Origin: Gamarada debralockiae
Taxonomy: Eukaryota; Ascomycota; Leotiomycetes; Helotiales; Hyphodiscaceae
Assembly: GCA_002803225.1 (NCBI GenBank)
Contig: NXFV01001946.1
Location: 23,257 to 87,256 of the forward strand
Direction: 5' to 3'
Length of the DNA: 64,000 bases
Below, piece by piece: positions 46,976-58,900 of the stretch (position 1 is its first letter; each line of letters opens with the position of its first letter). The notes under the pieces were generated by a model, which did no database searches, was not told the origin of the DNA, and saw only the letters and a list, made by a program, of their open reading frames with translations. A program made the translations under genes and the position numbers.

Positions 46976-48070
46976 TCAAAGCTTCACGACCAATTTCTGT
47001 CCAGACACCTTGCCTTGCCGGAGCTCATCAAGGCCCGATAGGATCTTATCAAATCCGCTTCCTAATACACGAAGAGGAGGAGGCTTCACGTCATTGACGA
47101 GCTGTGGCAGATTAGCATAGAAGCGAGCCAGAGCGTCGCGATCGAAAAAGGAGGCAGGAAACGATGGCCCTATTGGTGGAAGCAATGCGAATTTCTGACC
47201 GAAAGCCGTAAATACAATAATAAAGACATATTGCACGCCCTGTACTTTCGATTTGCCTTGATCGGAGAGCGTCACGACCTTGCCACCAGATTTTTTCATA
47301 ACTTGAGCACAGAACTCTGTCGAGCGACCTTCTGATATGCAGTCTAGTGCTTGGGTGATATTAGGGAATGCCTTGACTATATCTTGGACCGCGGTGGTGG
47401 ATCGATAGTCGAAGACGCGGTCCGCACCATACTTTTTCACGAGGTCGAAGGAATGTCGCGATGCGGTCGTAACAACAGTGTAGCCAGCCCTCTTTGCAAG
47501 CTGCATGGCGAAGAGGCCAACCGCCGTTGAACCCGCATAGATCAGAATTGTGCCTCGACTTTCCGTTATTTGCAGCTGCGTCTTGGGCTCCGCTGAAGGT
47601 GCACCAAGCCAAGAAACGCCCAGATGGACATTCAATGCTAGCATGGCTGTAGCAGCGGGCACGCCGTATGTGGAAGCTTCCTCATCACTCAGTCCGTCAG
47701 GAACCCGCCATGCCAGATCACCATCGACTTTCAAGTATTTGCAAAAACTGCCGCGATCGCTGTATTGGCCGCCATGTACGAAGCCCGCAACTCGATCGCC
47801 AACTTTCCAATCGCCTGGCGCATTTTCCCCGACTTCGACAACCTCTCCGGCATAGTCGCAACCGATGATACTCTCGCGCGAAGCAAGAAGGTCGATGGAT
47901 TTGAAGTCGATAGGATTGAGAGCCACAGCGTGTACTTTGACGAGAATCTCCGAATCAGAAATCGTAGGAACCGGAATGCGTTTGACTTGACAACCATCCC
48001 CGATGGACTTTCCCGAAGCTATTTTCACGGCGCGCGAGAGCACACCACGGTTGGCAACGAGACCTTCCAT
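46976..48070 (-). CDS. Zinc-free MDR dehydrogenase, trans-enoyl-reductase-like (ToxD/LovC type)
   Basis: One exon of 364 residues if translation starts at 48070 (MEGLVANRGV); the frame is open 50 codons further, but those residues do not fit the family. It is a medium-chain dehydrogenase/reductase without the structural and catalytic zinc cysteines. Marks: KVHAVALNPIDFK, GCDYAGEVVEVG, VGDRVAGFVHGG, the NADPH site ILIYAGSTAVGLFAMQLAKR, KKYGADRVFDYRS and the end SGQKLVVKL. Stand-alone enzymes of this type serve as partners of reducing polyketide synthases (LovC) but also occur alone. No synthase is in the window, so the role is open. Confidence 0.88.
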   Translation of the reverse strand: MEGLVANRGVLSRAVKIASGKSIGDGCQVKRIPVPTISDSEILVKVHAVALNPIDFKSIDLLASRESIIGCDYAGEVVEVGENAPGDWKVGDRVAGFVHGGQYSDRGSFCKYLKVDGDLAWRVPDGLSDEEASTYGVPAATAMLALNVHLGVSWLGAPSAEPKTQLQITESRGTILIYAGSTAVGLFAMQLAKRAGYTVVTTASRHSFDLVKKYGADRVFDYRSTTAVQDIVKAFPNITQALDCISEGRSTEFCAQVMKKSGGKVVTLSDQGKSKVQGVQYVFIIVFTAFGQKFALLPPIGPSFPASFFDRDALARFYANLPQLVNDVKPPPLRVLGSGFDKILSGLDELRQGKVSGQKLVVKL

Positions 48071-48861
48071 CACGCCAGGTAGAAATTTGGTGTTAGAGGT
48101 TATAAAGATTAGAAAGTAAAGGCGGCAATAGGAGGGCGTGAATCGCAGCGAGATATCGACGATGTAGATATATGCAGTGGCGGGAGTTGGAGATTTGATA
48201 TTGAATACGGTTATCTGCAATTAGTTTCTTCTCGGCCCATAATCAGCAGATTGTGCAGTGCGATTGCGGGAATGTGGTTACCCAGCAATTAAGGTCTCCC
48301 TGAGAACGTACTATGCCTACCTGGGAAGGGGCGCACGGCAACGGCACAATATTTGCACCATCTGCTCTGCTACTGCTAAGGCAAAAGCCGAGTGTTTTTC
48401 CAATGACACGGTGCCGACCGTGACATCCTTGATAGGGGTCTAGAAGCGGCGCATGGAACAATTGCCTCATCAATTGTGGCTTCGATTTCTTAGATTTATA
48501 AGCATGGAGGCTGCGAGACAAGCTTTACTACTAATCATACGCGGAGGGATAGGTAGGACGAGATCTTTCACGCAACTGTATGGCGGAGGGTCTAATCCTC
48601 CGACTTCTCAAGCCAGCGACAATGCCGAAGTTTAATCTGTTTATGCACTGCCCGAGAATTTCAAGAGCTCTAGTAGACAATGTTCACCAACAGAGCTTTG
48701 CTTTGTAAACCAAAGAATACTTCAGAGTGATGTATGTATATATACCTCGACCATAGCATGACAGTTTCTCTCACCCCATCAGCTCAACGACATCTCTATC
48801 TCAATCACTCGCATACATTTGACCTCTTCTCATCACAATTTCTGCAACCTCAATTGCTAGG
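48071..48861. other. Divergent intergenic region
   Basis: Upstream of both the enoyl-reductase-like gene (minus) and the NmrA-like gene (plus). CT/CA-rich leader sequence precedes 48862 (CTCAATCACTCGCATAC and on). No further gene is seen. Confidence 0.5.
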
Positions 48862-49970
48862 ATGTCGCTCAAGAACATTGCCATTGTTGGGGTACGTTGA
48901 AAAGTCCTTACCGAATCCGTCACAGGATGCTCTCACACAATAAAACAATTTGCGGCTGGATCCGACTAATAAAATGTCCAGGCAAGCGGGAATTTTGGCG
49001 GACTAGTGCTTCCAGAACTCCTTAAGTCCGATCTCAATGTCACGGCCGTGATACGGGAAGCTTCATCCGCTAAATTTCCTGGGGGTATCAAAGTTGCCAA
49101 GAATGATTTCAAATTGGGTTCGCTCACAGAAGTCTTCAAAGGGCAGGACGCCGTGATCAGCATGCTACCTATCATGGCCCTTGGCGACCAGGGTGTAGTC
49201 ATCGAGGCTGCTATTGCGGCAGGAGTGAAAAGGTTCATTCCTAGCGAGTATGGGTCTGATTCGACGGTACGTATAAGTCCGTCAATTCACTTTTATCTAC
49301 CATGCTAAGTAGCTATATAGAACCAGGCTATGATTGCTGCAGTGCCGTTCTTTGAAGGCAAGAGGAAGTATTTGGAACTTCTGTCCTCTAAAGAGGACGT
49401 TATCAGCTGGACAGCGCTTATTACTGGGCCGTTCTTCGATTGGGTAAGTGAGGATCACCCCTCAAGCCTTGTGTAAGACATATTGTGCTAGAACTTTCAT
49501 ATTAGACATTGCTTCAAGGCCTCACTGGCTTTGACTTGACTACAAAGACTGTCACGCTTGTTGACGGCGGAAAGACTCGATTCACAACCTCCAATGTCGC
49601 ACAAATTGGTCGTGCCCTTATTGCCGTCCTTAGCCATGCTACTGAGACTGCTAACAAGTTAGTATTTGTGGAATCCTTTACTACCACACAGCTCGAGGTT
49701 CTCGCCGCCTTTGAGAAGGCCACTGGGGAGAAGTGGAAGGTGATAAACGCGAAATCAGAGGATATTAGGGCTGAAGGCTTCAAAAAAATAGGAGAGGGCA
49801 ATATTTTGGAAGGAGGAACTAGCCTTATTCAAGCAGCTGTCCTTGGAAAAGAGGCCTTGGAAGATCACACACATGTGGAGGGTGGAATTTGGAATGATCG
49901 CCTAGGCCTCGAAGGGGAGAGTGTAGAGGAGGTGGTGAAGAGAATCTTCCAAACTGCAACTGCCAAATAG
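48862..49970 (+). CDS. NmrA-like/isoflavone-reductase-like protein
   Basis: Four exons (48862-48891, 48982-49266, 49321-49443, 49506-49970) give 300 residues. The first exon is only ten codons (MSLKNIAIVG) and joins ASGNFGGLVLPELL to form the NAD(P)-binding GxxGxxG loop. Then follow VTAVIREAS, QDAVISMLPIMALGDQ, GVKRFIPSEYGSD with the position of the catalytic Lys shifted to FEGKRKYLELL, and TALITGPFFDW. This is the PCBER/NmrA branch of atypical SDRs: either small-molecule reductases or redox sensors. Codon-level splice sites are clean (GTACGT, GTACGT, GTAAGT). Confidence 0.9.
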
Positions 49971-50209
49971 TAGAAAAACTTGCGTACAGATATTAAGCTC
50001 AATTCATATTTCAAGCCTCTAACATTGTCTCAAGTGGTTCCCAGAAAAGACACTATTTAGCCACAATCTAGAAGCACTACGCTCGTAGCATGGAAAATAC
50101 GAATATTAATATACAATCTTAACACGACACACTCTTTCTGAGTCTAAGATAATACTAAACATCAACACTGCACTCAAAAATAGCTAAAGAAATATTTGGT
50201 CTCTCGCTC

Positions 50210-50757
50210 CTAGGCTACGCTTAGATCCGACACACCATTGTGGTATGTTGCCTCAACCCAAGTTTTAAAATCAGAGTTAAACCTATTATATAACTCCACC
50301 AGGGAAGTTCTTTGCCCAATCTTCCCAGCTAAAAAATTGTCATCCATTATCCAACTCAAGAGCCCAGTAAACGTCTCTTCTTGGAAAAACTCAGTAGCCT
50401 GGCCGCCTTCAATGCTCTCGAATCTGAACCGATGGTTGCCATGTAACACTCCCATAATAGAACCTGTCCAGCTGAAACTAGAAGCAGTGTTTGTTACAAT
50501 AACAGCAGTCAAGGTCGCTCCATCAAGGACGCATCGAAGTTTATCTCCAGCAACCAATTCCAGTGGTGTTTTATGGTCGTCTAAGAGCGAAATTGAGCGG
50601 ATCAAAGCCGGCTTGTAGGTTGCCAAAGACGAAAAATCTAAGAACTTTTCATATGATTAGCTGTGACAAAGATAAGGAGATATTATAAGGTAATAACCTT
50701 TGCTCGAACCACAGCTGGAGGTGCAGATATCTTGATACGTGTAGTAATCGGTTTCAT
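50210..50757 (-). CDS. SRPBCC-fold protein
   Basis: Two exons (50757-50698, 50644-50210) give 164 residues. The fold is recognised from RIKISAPPAVVRAK joined to FLDFSSLATYKPALIRSISL, from GDKLRCVLDG, from SSFSWTGSIMGVLHGNHRF and from TEFFQEETFTGLLSWIM, the pattern of small polyketide-cyclase/START-like (SRPBCC) proteins that bind hydrophobic ligands. The first 20 residues come from a short exon; its frame is open further upstream, so the start is less sure. The acceptor at 50645-50646 was chosen over a later TTAG because only it keeps the frame. Function unknown; it belongs to the run of small enzyme genes here. Confidence 0.8.
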
Positions 50758-51205
50758 GGCTGAGGGGTATAATAGTTGGGAAACAACCGACGAATTAGCT
50801 GAGATGTATTCGGATGGAAGCCAAGCTACCTGTTGCTTTTCTACATAGAGTGTTACTGCCGATATATGACTTTTAATTTTTGGTGGGAGTTGATGATTAA
50901 TCCGGACGTTTAAACGGGAGAGAATTCGTCCGCCATAAAGTTTCGAAAAAGGTTTCGGGCAATCATCCATCCGAGGTCAAAGTTCTGCCAGGAGAAAAGG
51001 GAAACTATCAAATTGACGCAGCACGGGCGCTCATAGAAGACAAAGGAAGGTTGGATATCTCCGCTCTTGCTACGAACGGATTTATCAGCTTGTGATCCAG
51101 CTGCAATGGCAAAAAGTATATAATGACAACTATGCGCAGTTGAATACTAGAAATATTCCTCCTCATCTCGAAGACAACGCATTACTACAACATCACCCAA
51201 AAAAA
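50758..51205. other. Intergenic
   Basis: Upstream of the SRPBCC gene and of the SDR relic; no recognisable coding sequence. Confidence 0.45.
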
Positions 51206-52203
51206 GGCTGAAAGCTTCGACGTAGATGCCTCTTCAAGGCCATTTTGCCTTACAAAGGCGATACGTCGGGACCTATATCCAGCAATATCCCCTACGCTCC
51301 AGAGAATTCTCAGAGCGGGAAGATCATTTTGATCACAGGTGGTGGAAGCGGAATCGGTGCAGTATGTATCTATCTGAGTAATACGGGACGTGAGTGAACT
51401 GATAGGTAGTTAGGCAATAGCAAAGGTCTAGGCCACTGCGAAAGCATCTAGAATTGTGATTGCTAGACGCAGAGCCGACAAGTTGAAAAAAGTCGCAGAG
51501 CCCTTGAAGGCTATCAACAAGGACGTCAATGTTCTCGCCATCCAGACTGACATCGGCGACGACCACAGCGTGGAGGGTCTTATATTCCAAGGCCATAACT
51601 CACTACGGACGACCCCCAGATGTTGTTGTCAGTAATGCTGGCCATCTAGAGAAGCCACTCCCCGTTGGGAAGCAAGAGACTATTGTTTGGTTCCGAGGAT
51701 TTGTGGTTCTTATCATATTCATGCGACTTATCAGGTCGCTAACATGCCATTCTTTATAGGAAATTAACCTCAAGGGAACCTCCTCGCTTCTTCACCATTA
51801 ATCAAGGCGCAGAATGATGACCCCAAGGGAACCTTTGTTGTCATGTCCTCGGCTGCAGCAGGCTCGACAGTCCCAGCCCACCATTTCTAAGCTAGCTCAG
51901 CAATGATTGGTTGAATGTGCACACCTTGATTACCCAAATATTCGACTGTTCACAATCCGTCCGGGGGTGGTGGCCACTTCACTTACTGCCGATGAAGCCT
52001 TAGCACCTTTTGCCGTCGATGCACCAGAGCTTGCTGGAATGCTGGTTTGGTACTTAGCACAGTCACGAGCTGATTATCTCAGAGGTGGTTACATATCCGC
52101 GAAGTGGGACATTTTGAAGATGGAATCCTCCATTGATACGTCGGAATTGGCATGCTCGACGTGCGTGCTCCCGTTATCGGTAGGAGCCATCCCTAATGCA
52201 TAT
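51206..52203 (+). pseudogene. Short-chain dehydrogenase, broken
   Basis: The pieces of a fungal SDR appear in order. KIILITGGGSGIGA (51326 on) ends at a GTATGT donor. The next exon begins AIAKV, then has TAG at 51429-51431, then ATAKASRIVIARRRADKL and VLAIQTDI. A frame change follows before ITHYGRPPDVVVSNAGHLEK. EINLKGT precedes another stop; FVVMSSAAAGSTVPAHHF runs into TAA where the catalytic Tyr region should follow; and PNIRLFTIRPGVVATSL with APFAVDAPELAGMLVWYLAQ closes it. Three stops and at least one frame change mark it as dead. It is not a copy of the SDR at 45 kb. Confidence 0.8.
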
Positions 52204-54029
52204 TAGTACAAAGAACCAAACTCGAAACTCAATAAACATACTGTGACTTTCACTCTCTTCCTTCTCCTCTACCATCTTCTCGAACTCTGGGCAGAATTTG
52301 CCTTCCAATTCAAGATTTTAGGTGATGAATCTATCATAGTCGAATCCAGAATCGGTGCGTTGAATATCCTGCGGCCGATGGGGAAACTCGCAATTGTATA
52401 CATTGGGTTCCTAGTCCTAGTCGGCATTAGTTGCGAAGGTTACGAAGGGTCTATTCGTACTATCTGTGGGAAATCAGAATTCTTAATTGTCTTCGTGAGG
52501 AAGTAGACACGACTATGGTTACCAGAAAGCATTCCCCGAAGACTCGCCTATTTCATAGAGGTATAGTGCTATTTTAAGAGTTCTCCCTAGTGATCTTTCT
52601 GGAGTAACTTGAACGTAATCTCTAATTCCTCATCCTCTCATGCTAAGTGAGCGCGAGCTATATTGCGTAGGTGTGCAACTGTTAAGTACTTCCAGGGTCT
52701 TTGAGGTTGAAGATCCAGTCTTGTAGCTCGTCAGGATTTAGTTGGACAGACGGGGAGCCGTGGTCTTTGTTGTTTTTGTTTGTCTATATAAAAGAGACAC
52801 TTTCCGTAGCTTTAATGATTCTTTGAATATCATCTGTGATTGGACTTCCGTCTTTGAGGGCAAGATATTTCGTAGAAATGACGGGTATGCTGAGTCTCTG
52901 GTCGTTGATGCATTTGCGGAGCGCGGCCAAGACTATAGTCCATCTTGCTTCTTAGGTACAAATCGCTGAGTTTCGATATTTGTAAAAGATTCCTTGGTTA
53001 TTATTGATATTAATATAGGCAACGCTGAAGACAACCTAGGCCTAGCATTTAACAGGAGTCCATTTGCCTCCTAGGTTCTGCTCCGCTCTAAGGATCTGAA
53101 ATATTGTTTGGCCTTTACTCTCTGTCGAATTAAGCTGGCTTATAACTTGTGTATTGGTTGGGTGTTGTTTATGTGAGTTTTGAGGCATGAATATATGTTT
53201 ATAGTGTCTGTTCCAAAATAATCTAAAGTATGGGCTAAATAGCTGCTTGTTCTGCATCCAACGCTTGAGAATATCAACTAATATTACATAGGGCAACATT
53301 TCATTTGGATAGCCCTTCTAGCTTCCACTAATGGAGTCCGCTATTATTGGTTGCTCTTTCTCGACGAAGGTTGTGAGGATCTACGTGAGAATATGTTAGT
53401 ATGGTCGAGGTGAAGATGAGGTAGAAAGAAGTTACCTCAGCTGAAGCGATCTATTAATATTCAAAATTGAGCTTTTGCTTGGAGTAAGGCGAACTTCCTC
53501 TAGGGCTAAGCTTTGCAAAGACCGAGCACTTGTTATTGTTCGTGTGTTGAAGGGAAGAGGGTTGTTGTGGTTCGAAGGTGTTGGAAGGCCTGACTGCGAG
53601 TGGGATCTTCGGTAAAGTGAACAATTCAAGTTTTTGATTTTTCGCGAGTGAATTTAATTCAATAAACAAAGCTGACTTTATCGGCCACCGGAGACCTGTG
53701 ACCAGAAGTCCACGGATTTTGGGATACTTAGGTAGGTTTCGCACCACTAGAGGAAACCCCACGGTCCTGGCGACCCCATGCATTTTCGAGGCACTCAGGC
53801 AGAAATGGAAACAGCGAAAGCAGTGAATAATGGAATTTGCACTCCCACCAGGCTCAGCAGACTTCTTATGCCATGCGTATGTGTCCCAAGCAAGTTCCCA
53901 TATGTGCAAGACTTCATCTCCATCTGTCATAGTTGATTTGTCTTGCCTAGGATTTGTGCAATGACTCTCGGCAAGATTGGAAGAAGCTTCGCTGAATTGA
54001 GGACTGAGATTTCTGGTGGATGAAACAAT
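52204..54029. other. No supportable gene; possible relic frames
   Basis: Several open frames exist (for example 53454-54044 minus), but none matches a family or has supporting structure. The minus strand at about 52720-52930 reads PVISTKYLALKDGSPITDD and NPDELQDWIFNLKDPGST in one frame between stops, which looks like an unidentified relic. Confidence 0.35.
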
Positions 54030-54031
54030 TA

Positions 54032-55376
54032 CAGTACTAGCCAATAAGTCTCCGGGAACACCAAAATCGCTCCCAACACCTATTACATTAATGCCAATTA
54101 TTAATTAACAACAAATTATTTTAGTCTAAAATCTATAAATTAAATTTAAAATTAATTAAGTTGTTTTATGGCCCAGCTATAAAATTATTAGTATTTTGTA
54201 TGCTACCCTTTTGCTGCAATGACTGCGTCCCGCCTCCTATACATACTCTCCAAGCAAGACTCAATTATTCTCTTATCCACAGCGTCCCAAGCCTCAATTA
54301 ACGCTTCTTCTAGTGCCTTTTTAGCCTCTTCTCCTAACCCTAAGTCCTTGAGTTCTAGGTACATCTCTAGAACCTTAGCTTTCAAATACCACTAGACATG
54401 TTCGATCGGGTTCAAATTAGGAGAGTAAGGAGGCCAATTAGTCAATGTTATTCCTATATCTTCAAACTATTTCTTCGTGAGATTCGCGTAATGGATTGGG
54501 GCGTTGTCTTATATGAAAGCCATGCTAAGTTCCCAGATTCTAGGGAGTTAATCTTCGAGTACATTAATATAGGACCGCGTAGTATACCTATGCTTCTTCG
54601 ACTCCCAATCCCTCTCAAGAATATAGAGTTCTGACTTATGTGCTTTCCCATCCTTCTACCAAACCGCAGCCTAAACTATCACTAAGATGTCCTTTCCCTT
54701 TCTATATATAATACTATCTCTTTATTCTATTTTTAGTCCGGTTGGCACTACGCCTATTCTTGTGCCCCGCCTGTCCTGCGTTCCGCAAAACACTCGTCCG
54801 AAAAGATGTATTTACGGAAGTCCTCGATAGTCTAATCCTTTTGCGTAAGACACCAGGCAAGCCTCTTTGCTACTACTTCCTCTATAAGGTATAGGCGTTT
54901 CTTACACTTCTAATGCTAGATTCTTGCAGCGTCTAGAATACAAGTGATTGTACTATTCGATATTTTGACTCCTATATACTTTCGGATCTTAGCTATCGAC
55001 GCCTTTAGCTCTTTTCGTACAAAGTACACTAGGTTTCGTTTAAATCGTTCGGAATACTTCTCTGGCCGGCCGCTTCGTGGTTTCGAGTAACCCTCATCAC
55101 GCAATGGGTCGAGAGAAATAGTGTCTCGAATAGTCGAATCCGCGATTTGGAATACCCTCGATATCTCTACTGGTTTTGCGCCCTTCTCATACTACCCTAT
55201 TATTCTCCCGCGCATATATAGACTAAGTTCTTTTCGTTTATCGATATTACTACTTATAACCCCGAAGGGACGACGTGGTGGGCACATTTTGTAGTGTTGA
55301 AGAGAGAAGGGGGCCAGCGCAGAACGCGATTTTTCGCGTTTTCGGTAAAATCCCGGAGACTTATTGTTACCTACTG
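54032..55376 (-). mobile_element. Tc1/mariner element with TIRs and TA duplication, RIP-decayed
   Basis: The element is 1345 bp and is flanked by TA at 54030-54031 and 55377-55378. Both ends read CAGTA and share a perfect 15-base AATAAGTCTCCGGGA at inner positions 11-25. The minus strand holds a ruined Tc1-type transposase: HTH part (GRPEKYSERFKRNLVYFVRK, 55104-54916), the catalytic DNAPIHYA, NWPPYSPNLNPIEHV followed by TAG, WYLKAKVLEMY and the ending SMYRRRDAVIAAKG (54203). Trp and Gln positions are often TAG or TAA, as RIP produces. It cannot make transposase but its ends might still be mobilised in trans. Confidence 0.88.
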
Positions 55377-55378
55377 TA

Positions 55379-55904
55379 AGTCATGCTCAGCACTAATCAC
55401 CGTTGGCCTTATAAACCTGAGGCCACAAATAAATTCAGCGCAGCCTGAAGCTTTCGTTCATCCCCACACCTGCTCCCAGTTTATTCTTGCTTTTCAACCC
55501 AGCTCCACTACACTACATCTAAAATAACCCTCAAATACTTAACCTGCTCTCTAGCCCAAGGTGGCTTCAAGAGGACGTTGTAAATTACCCAACTGTACTT
55601 CAATGTTTCTATTTCCGCGTTTCCCCGGTTAACGGCAAACGCAAACAAAAAGCGGCAAGACGTCCCACTACCCCGCAATGTCTGATCCCTTGTCTCCAAC
55701 CCCAGCTTACAGCACTTAGTGGCATCATGAGCAGGTGACACTGAGTGCGTGTAACCGAGTAAGCTTGCACACGATTCAGCCTTATTAGCCAGAAGAGCCT
55801 CGGAACACCTTTACCTCAAGATCACACACTTTATCGCCCAGGTCAAACATGTCCTCGCAACTCCAAGTAGAAGTGGCACGCCATTGCGACACTCGCTAGT
55901 TGTG
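55379..55904. other. Intergenic, upstream of NLR; contains 41 bp dispersed repeat
   Basis: Positions 55541-55581 repeat 29049-29089. No gene is seen. The part next to 55905 is presumably the NLR promoter. Confidence 0.45.
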
Positions 55905-58900
55905 ATGGCTCACCCCGTCGAACGGTTTGGGTTTACCGTGTTGAATACCGGTGTCAAAGGCGACGGTGACATTCCACTGGTCAAGTACAATTCCTTCTAG
56001 CAGCCTTGAAATCAGCCTTTTGACATTCATAGTATTGTCTTCATACATGGCTTGTGGGGACATCCTAGGCGGACTTGGGAGACAGATGCACCAGCTTCAT
56101 CGCGAGCTCGCGACGACCGCCCATCTTTGGAATCGCGACGAAAACATTCTTTTGTTGAGATTATGAGAAGAGCTTCCAAAAAGCCGACACCGGGAAGCAC
56201 TTCCTCCACAACTTTAATTCACAAGGAAACGACGTCTTCACTTGAACTGTGGAATAGCGCCCAATCGCAAGAATCAAGCGGACCTGTACAAAAGTCTAAG
56301 AAATGTTACTGGCCCAGAGATCTGCTGCCTTTAGACCTTCCGGATGCAAAGATATTGACCTACGGATATGACGCGGATGTCATTGGATCCTCTCATAGTG
56401 ATGAAACAAAGATCCACAATTTTACGTCGAAGGGCCAAGACTTGCTCGTCAAACTTGAGCGTGAAATAGAGGCTGGGGTAAGTATATTTGCTCAGGTAGT
56501 GTAATGTGCTGACATGTCGATCGCCTAGGTGCCCATCATCTTTTGCGCTCATAGTTTGGGTGGCATAATTGTGAAAGATGTAAATTCTAATCCCGTTTCC
56601 GTTGGCAACCAGCTTACATTTCCCAGGCATTACATCGATCGAAATCAAATCTCAATGAGCGACTCAGGAAAGTTCATCGGCAGACCAAGTGTGTAATATT
56701 TCTTGGGACACCTCATCGCGGCAGCAGGTTGGCCAGCTGGAGCGAGATCTTCACGAAGATCGGAAAGTTTGGCGCTCTGGAGGTCCGAAAAAAACTGGTC
56801 AATTCCTTGAGAATTGACAGCGAGGTTCTCGAGAATATACATTCCGAATTCGTGAAGATGCTTTTCTCGGGGGATTTCTACATTCACTCTTTCCAGGAAG
56901 GAAGGCCGATGAATGCGACTGTTGGCAAGGTGTGTTAGCTCCAAGTAATTCAGTTTGTACTAACCCCCACTGTCAGGTTGTTGATGACTTTTCCTCGAGA
57001 TTTGATGAAAATCCAATGCAGATTGTCGAAACCATTGATACAAGTCATCGCGACATGGCAAGATTCCGCAGTGAAGACGAACCAGGATATCGTCAGATCG
57101 CGTCTGCACTTCGCAAATACACCACCGTACTTGCTCCTGGGCACGACGCGGAGAGAATTTGTAAGTTATTGACGACCTTTGAAAATACTATTCACTGATA
57201 AATATTCCTAGCAATTGCCACAAGCTTTTCATCACGGTTTGTGGGCATCCGAGCAGTGTTTTCTGTACCGTATGAAAGGAATACTGGCTTTGTTGGGAGA
57301 GAAAATAACATCCAAGATGTTGAAAAGAGACTGGCTGGTCCGGGAGGTAACCGCTTTGTTGCGATCCATGGGCTTGGCGGAATAGGGTAAGTTCGACTTA
57401 TCATTCTCGTCCAGCGTGTATTTATCCTTACTTACCACGCTTTAGGAAATCCCAGCTTGCCATTGAGCTTGCCTATCGATGGAAGGACTCTTTCCCCAAG
57501 ACTTCAGTTTTGTGGATTCATGCTGCAACGCGTGAAAGGCTTGATCAAAGTTATCGGGATATCTTGGGTGAATTGAACATTCCCGAAACCCCCGAAACGA
57601 ACGCACAGACCGTTGTTACGAACTGGTTGATGGGTAAAAACAGTGGGCGATGGTTGATGATTGTGGACAACGTCGACGACGAAGACGTTGTTTTCGAAGA
57701 GAAAGAAACTGGCCCAAAGTTGCTCCCCTCTATTCCCAGATCGGAAAATGGACTTGTGCTATTCACAACCAGGTATAAGCGGATTGCCATGAAGCTCGCA
57801 TATGAGATTGTTGAAGTTGTTGAAATGAACGAAGAGGAGGCGAGGTCTCTGCTTAGCCGAGGCTTGAAGGACAATACATTGAAACCTGACGACATCAAAG
57901 AATTCCTTGCTGAGCTTGGCTGCATCCCTCTGGCAATCAACCAAGCAGCCTCTTTCATACGGGAATATTGTTCAGGGATAGCCGAATACCTAGAAAACTA
58001 TCGAGAGAGTGAGGCCGATCGCATGTTACTTCTTGGGGAAGAGCCATCGGCTGACGAGGACAATATCTCAAGTTCGGATATCCCAAAATCGATCCTTGGA
58101 ACTTGGTTCATCTCATTTAGCCGCCTAAAGAAAGACGGCCTTACAGGAGCACTTGCTTCAGACATCCTATCAGTCATGAGCTTCATGGATCGCCAGGAGA
58201 TACCCAAATCCGTACTTGTGCAACTTCGAAAAAACCTCCTGAAAAGTCAATTTACGAAAGCATTCGGGACATTGAAAGCGATGTCTCTGATCACGGAAAC
58301 TGATCACCAAACCTTTTCAATGCACAGATTGGTTCAATTGTCTATGCGGAGGTGGTTGAAGCTACAAGGAACCGATCAAAAGTTCGCAGAAGAGGCGCTT
58401 GGGTTACTGGCCACAGCTTTCCCTGATGGGTCTTTCCAGACCTGGAAAGCTTGCTCAGAATTAGTCGTCCATGCTGACACAGTTCTCGATCTTTCAACAT
58501 ATTTCAGCAATTCAATGGTTCGTGCAAAGCTTCTGACCAACGTCGCAGCGTTCCAAAGCAGTCGAGGACAATACAGTGCCGCTGAATCCAAACTCGTGGA
58601 AGCGGTGAAGATCAAGTCCGAAGTCCTTGACACAGATCGCTCACTCGATGTCAACGATTCTTTGAGCTTAGTCCTCCGTCACCAAGCAAACTATGGCCCC
58701 GCAGAAGCACTCGCCCAGAAGACGCTATCTAGGAAAGAAGCAATATTCGGACAAGAGCATGCTGAGACTCTCAAGACTGCCCATATCGTTGCGACATTGC
58801 TTGGCGATGTGTCCAAACATAAGCTTGCCGAGGAGCAACACAGACGGATATGGGAAGCGAGACGCAAAGTATTGGGCCCCGAACATCTCGATACACTTGC

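Noticed and set aside
47976..48220. Longer start for the enoyl-reductase-like protein at 48220
   Set aside because: The extra 50 residues (hydrophobic, Tyr-rich) do not fit the family; the Met at 48070 gives the normal length and N-terminus.
48453..48635. Possible tRNA gene in the ER/NmrA intergenic region
   Set aside because: Some GC-rich complementary words (GGCGGAGGG.., TCCTCCG) occur, but no A-box/B-box pair or cloverleaf can be drawn.
45251..50757. Calling the 45-51 kb enzymes a secondary-metabolite cluster outright
   Set aside because: No backbone synthase, no regulator inside, and mixed orientation; kept only as a finding to test.
52243..52506. Plus-strand frame with hydrophobic start as a membrane protein
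   Set aside because: No family resemblance, no splice context, and it sits in a stretch where the opposite strand shows relic-like frames.
53454..54044. 196-codon open frame on the minus strand as a gene
   Set aside because: Its first codons lie inside the TIR of the Tc1/mariner element and the rest has no recognisable domain, so the frame was created by the insertion.
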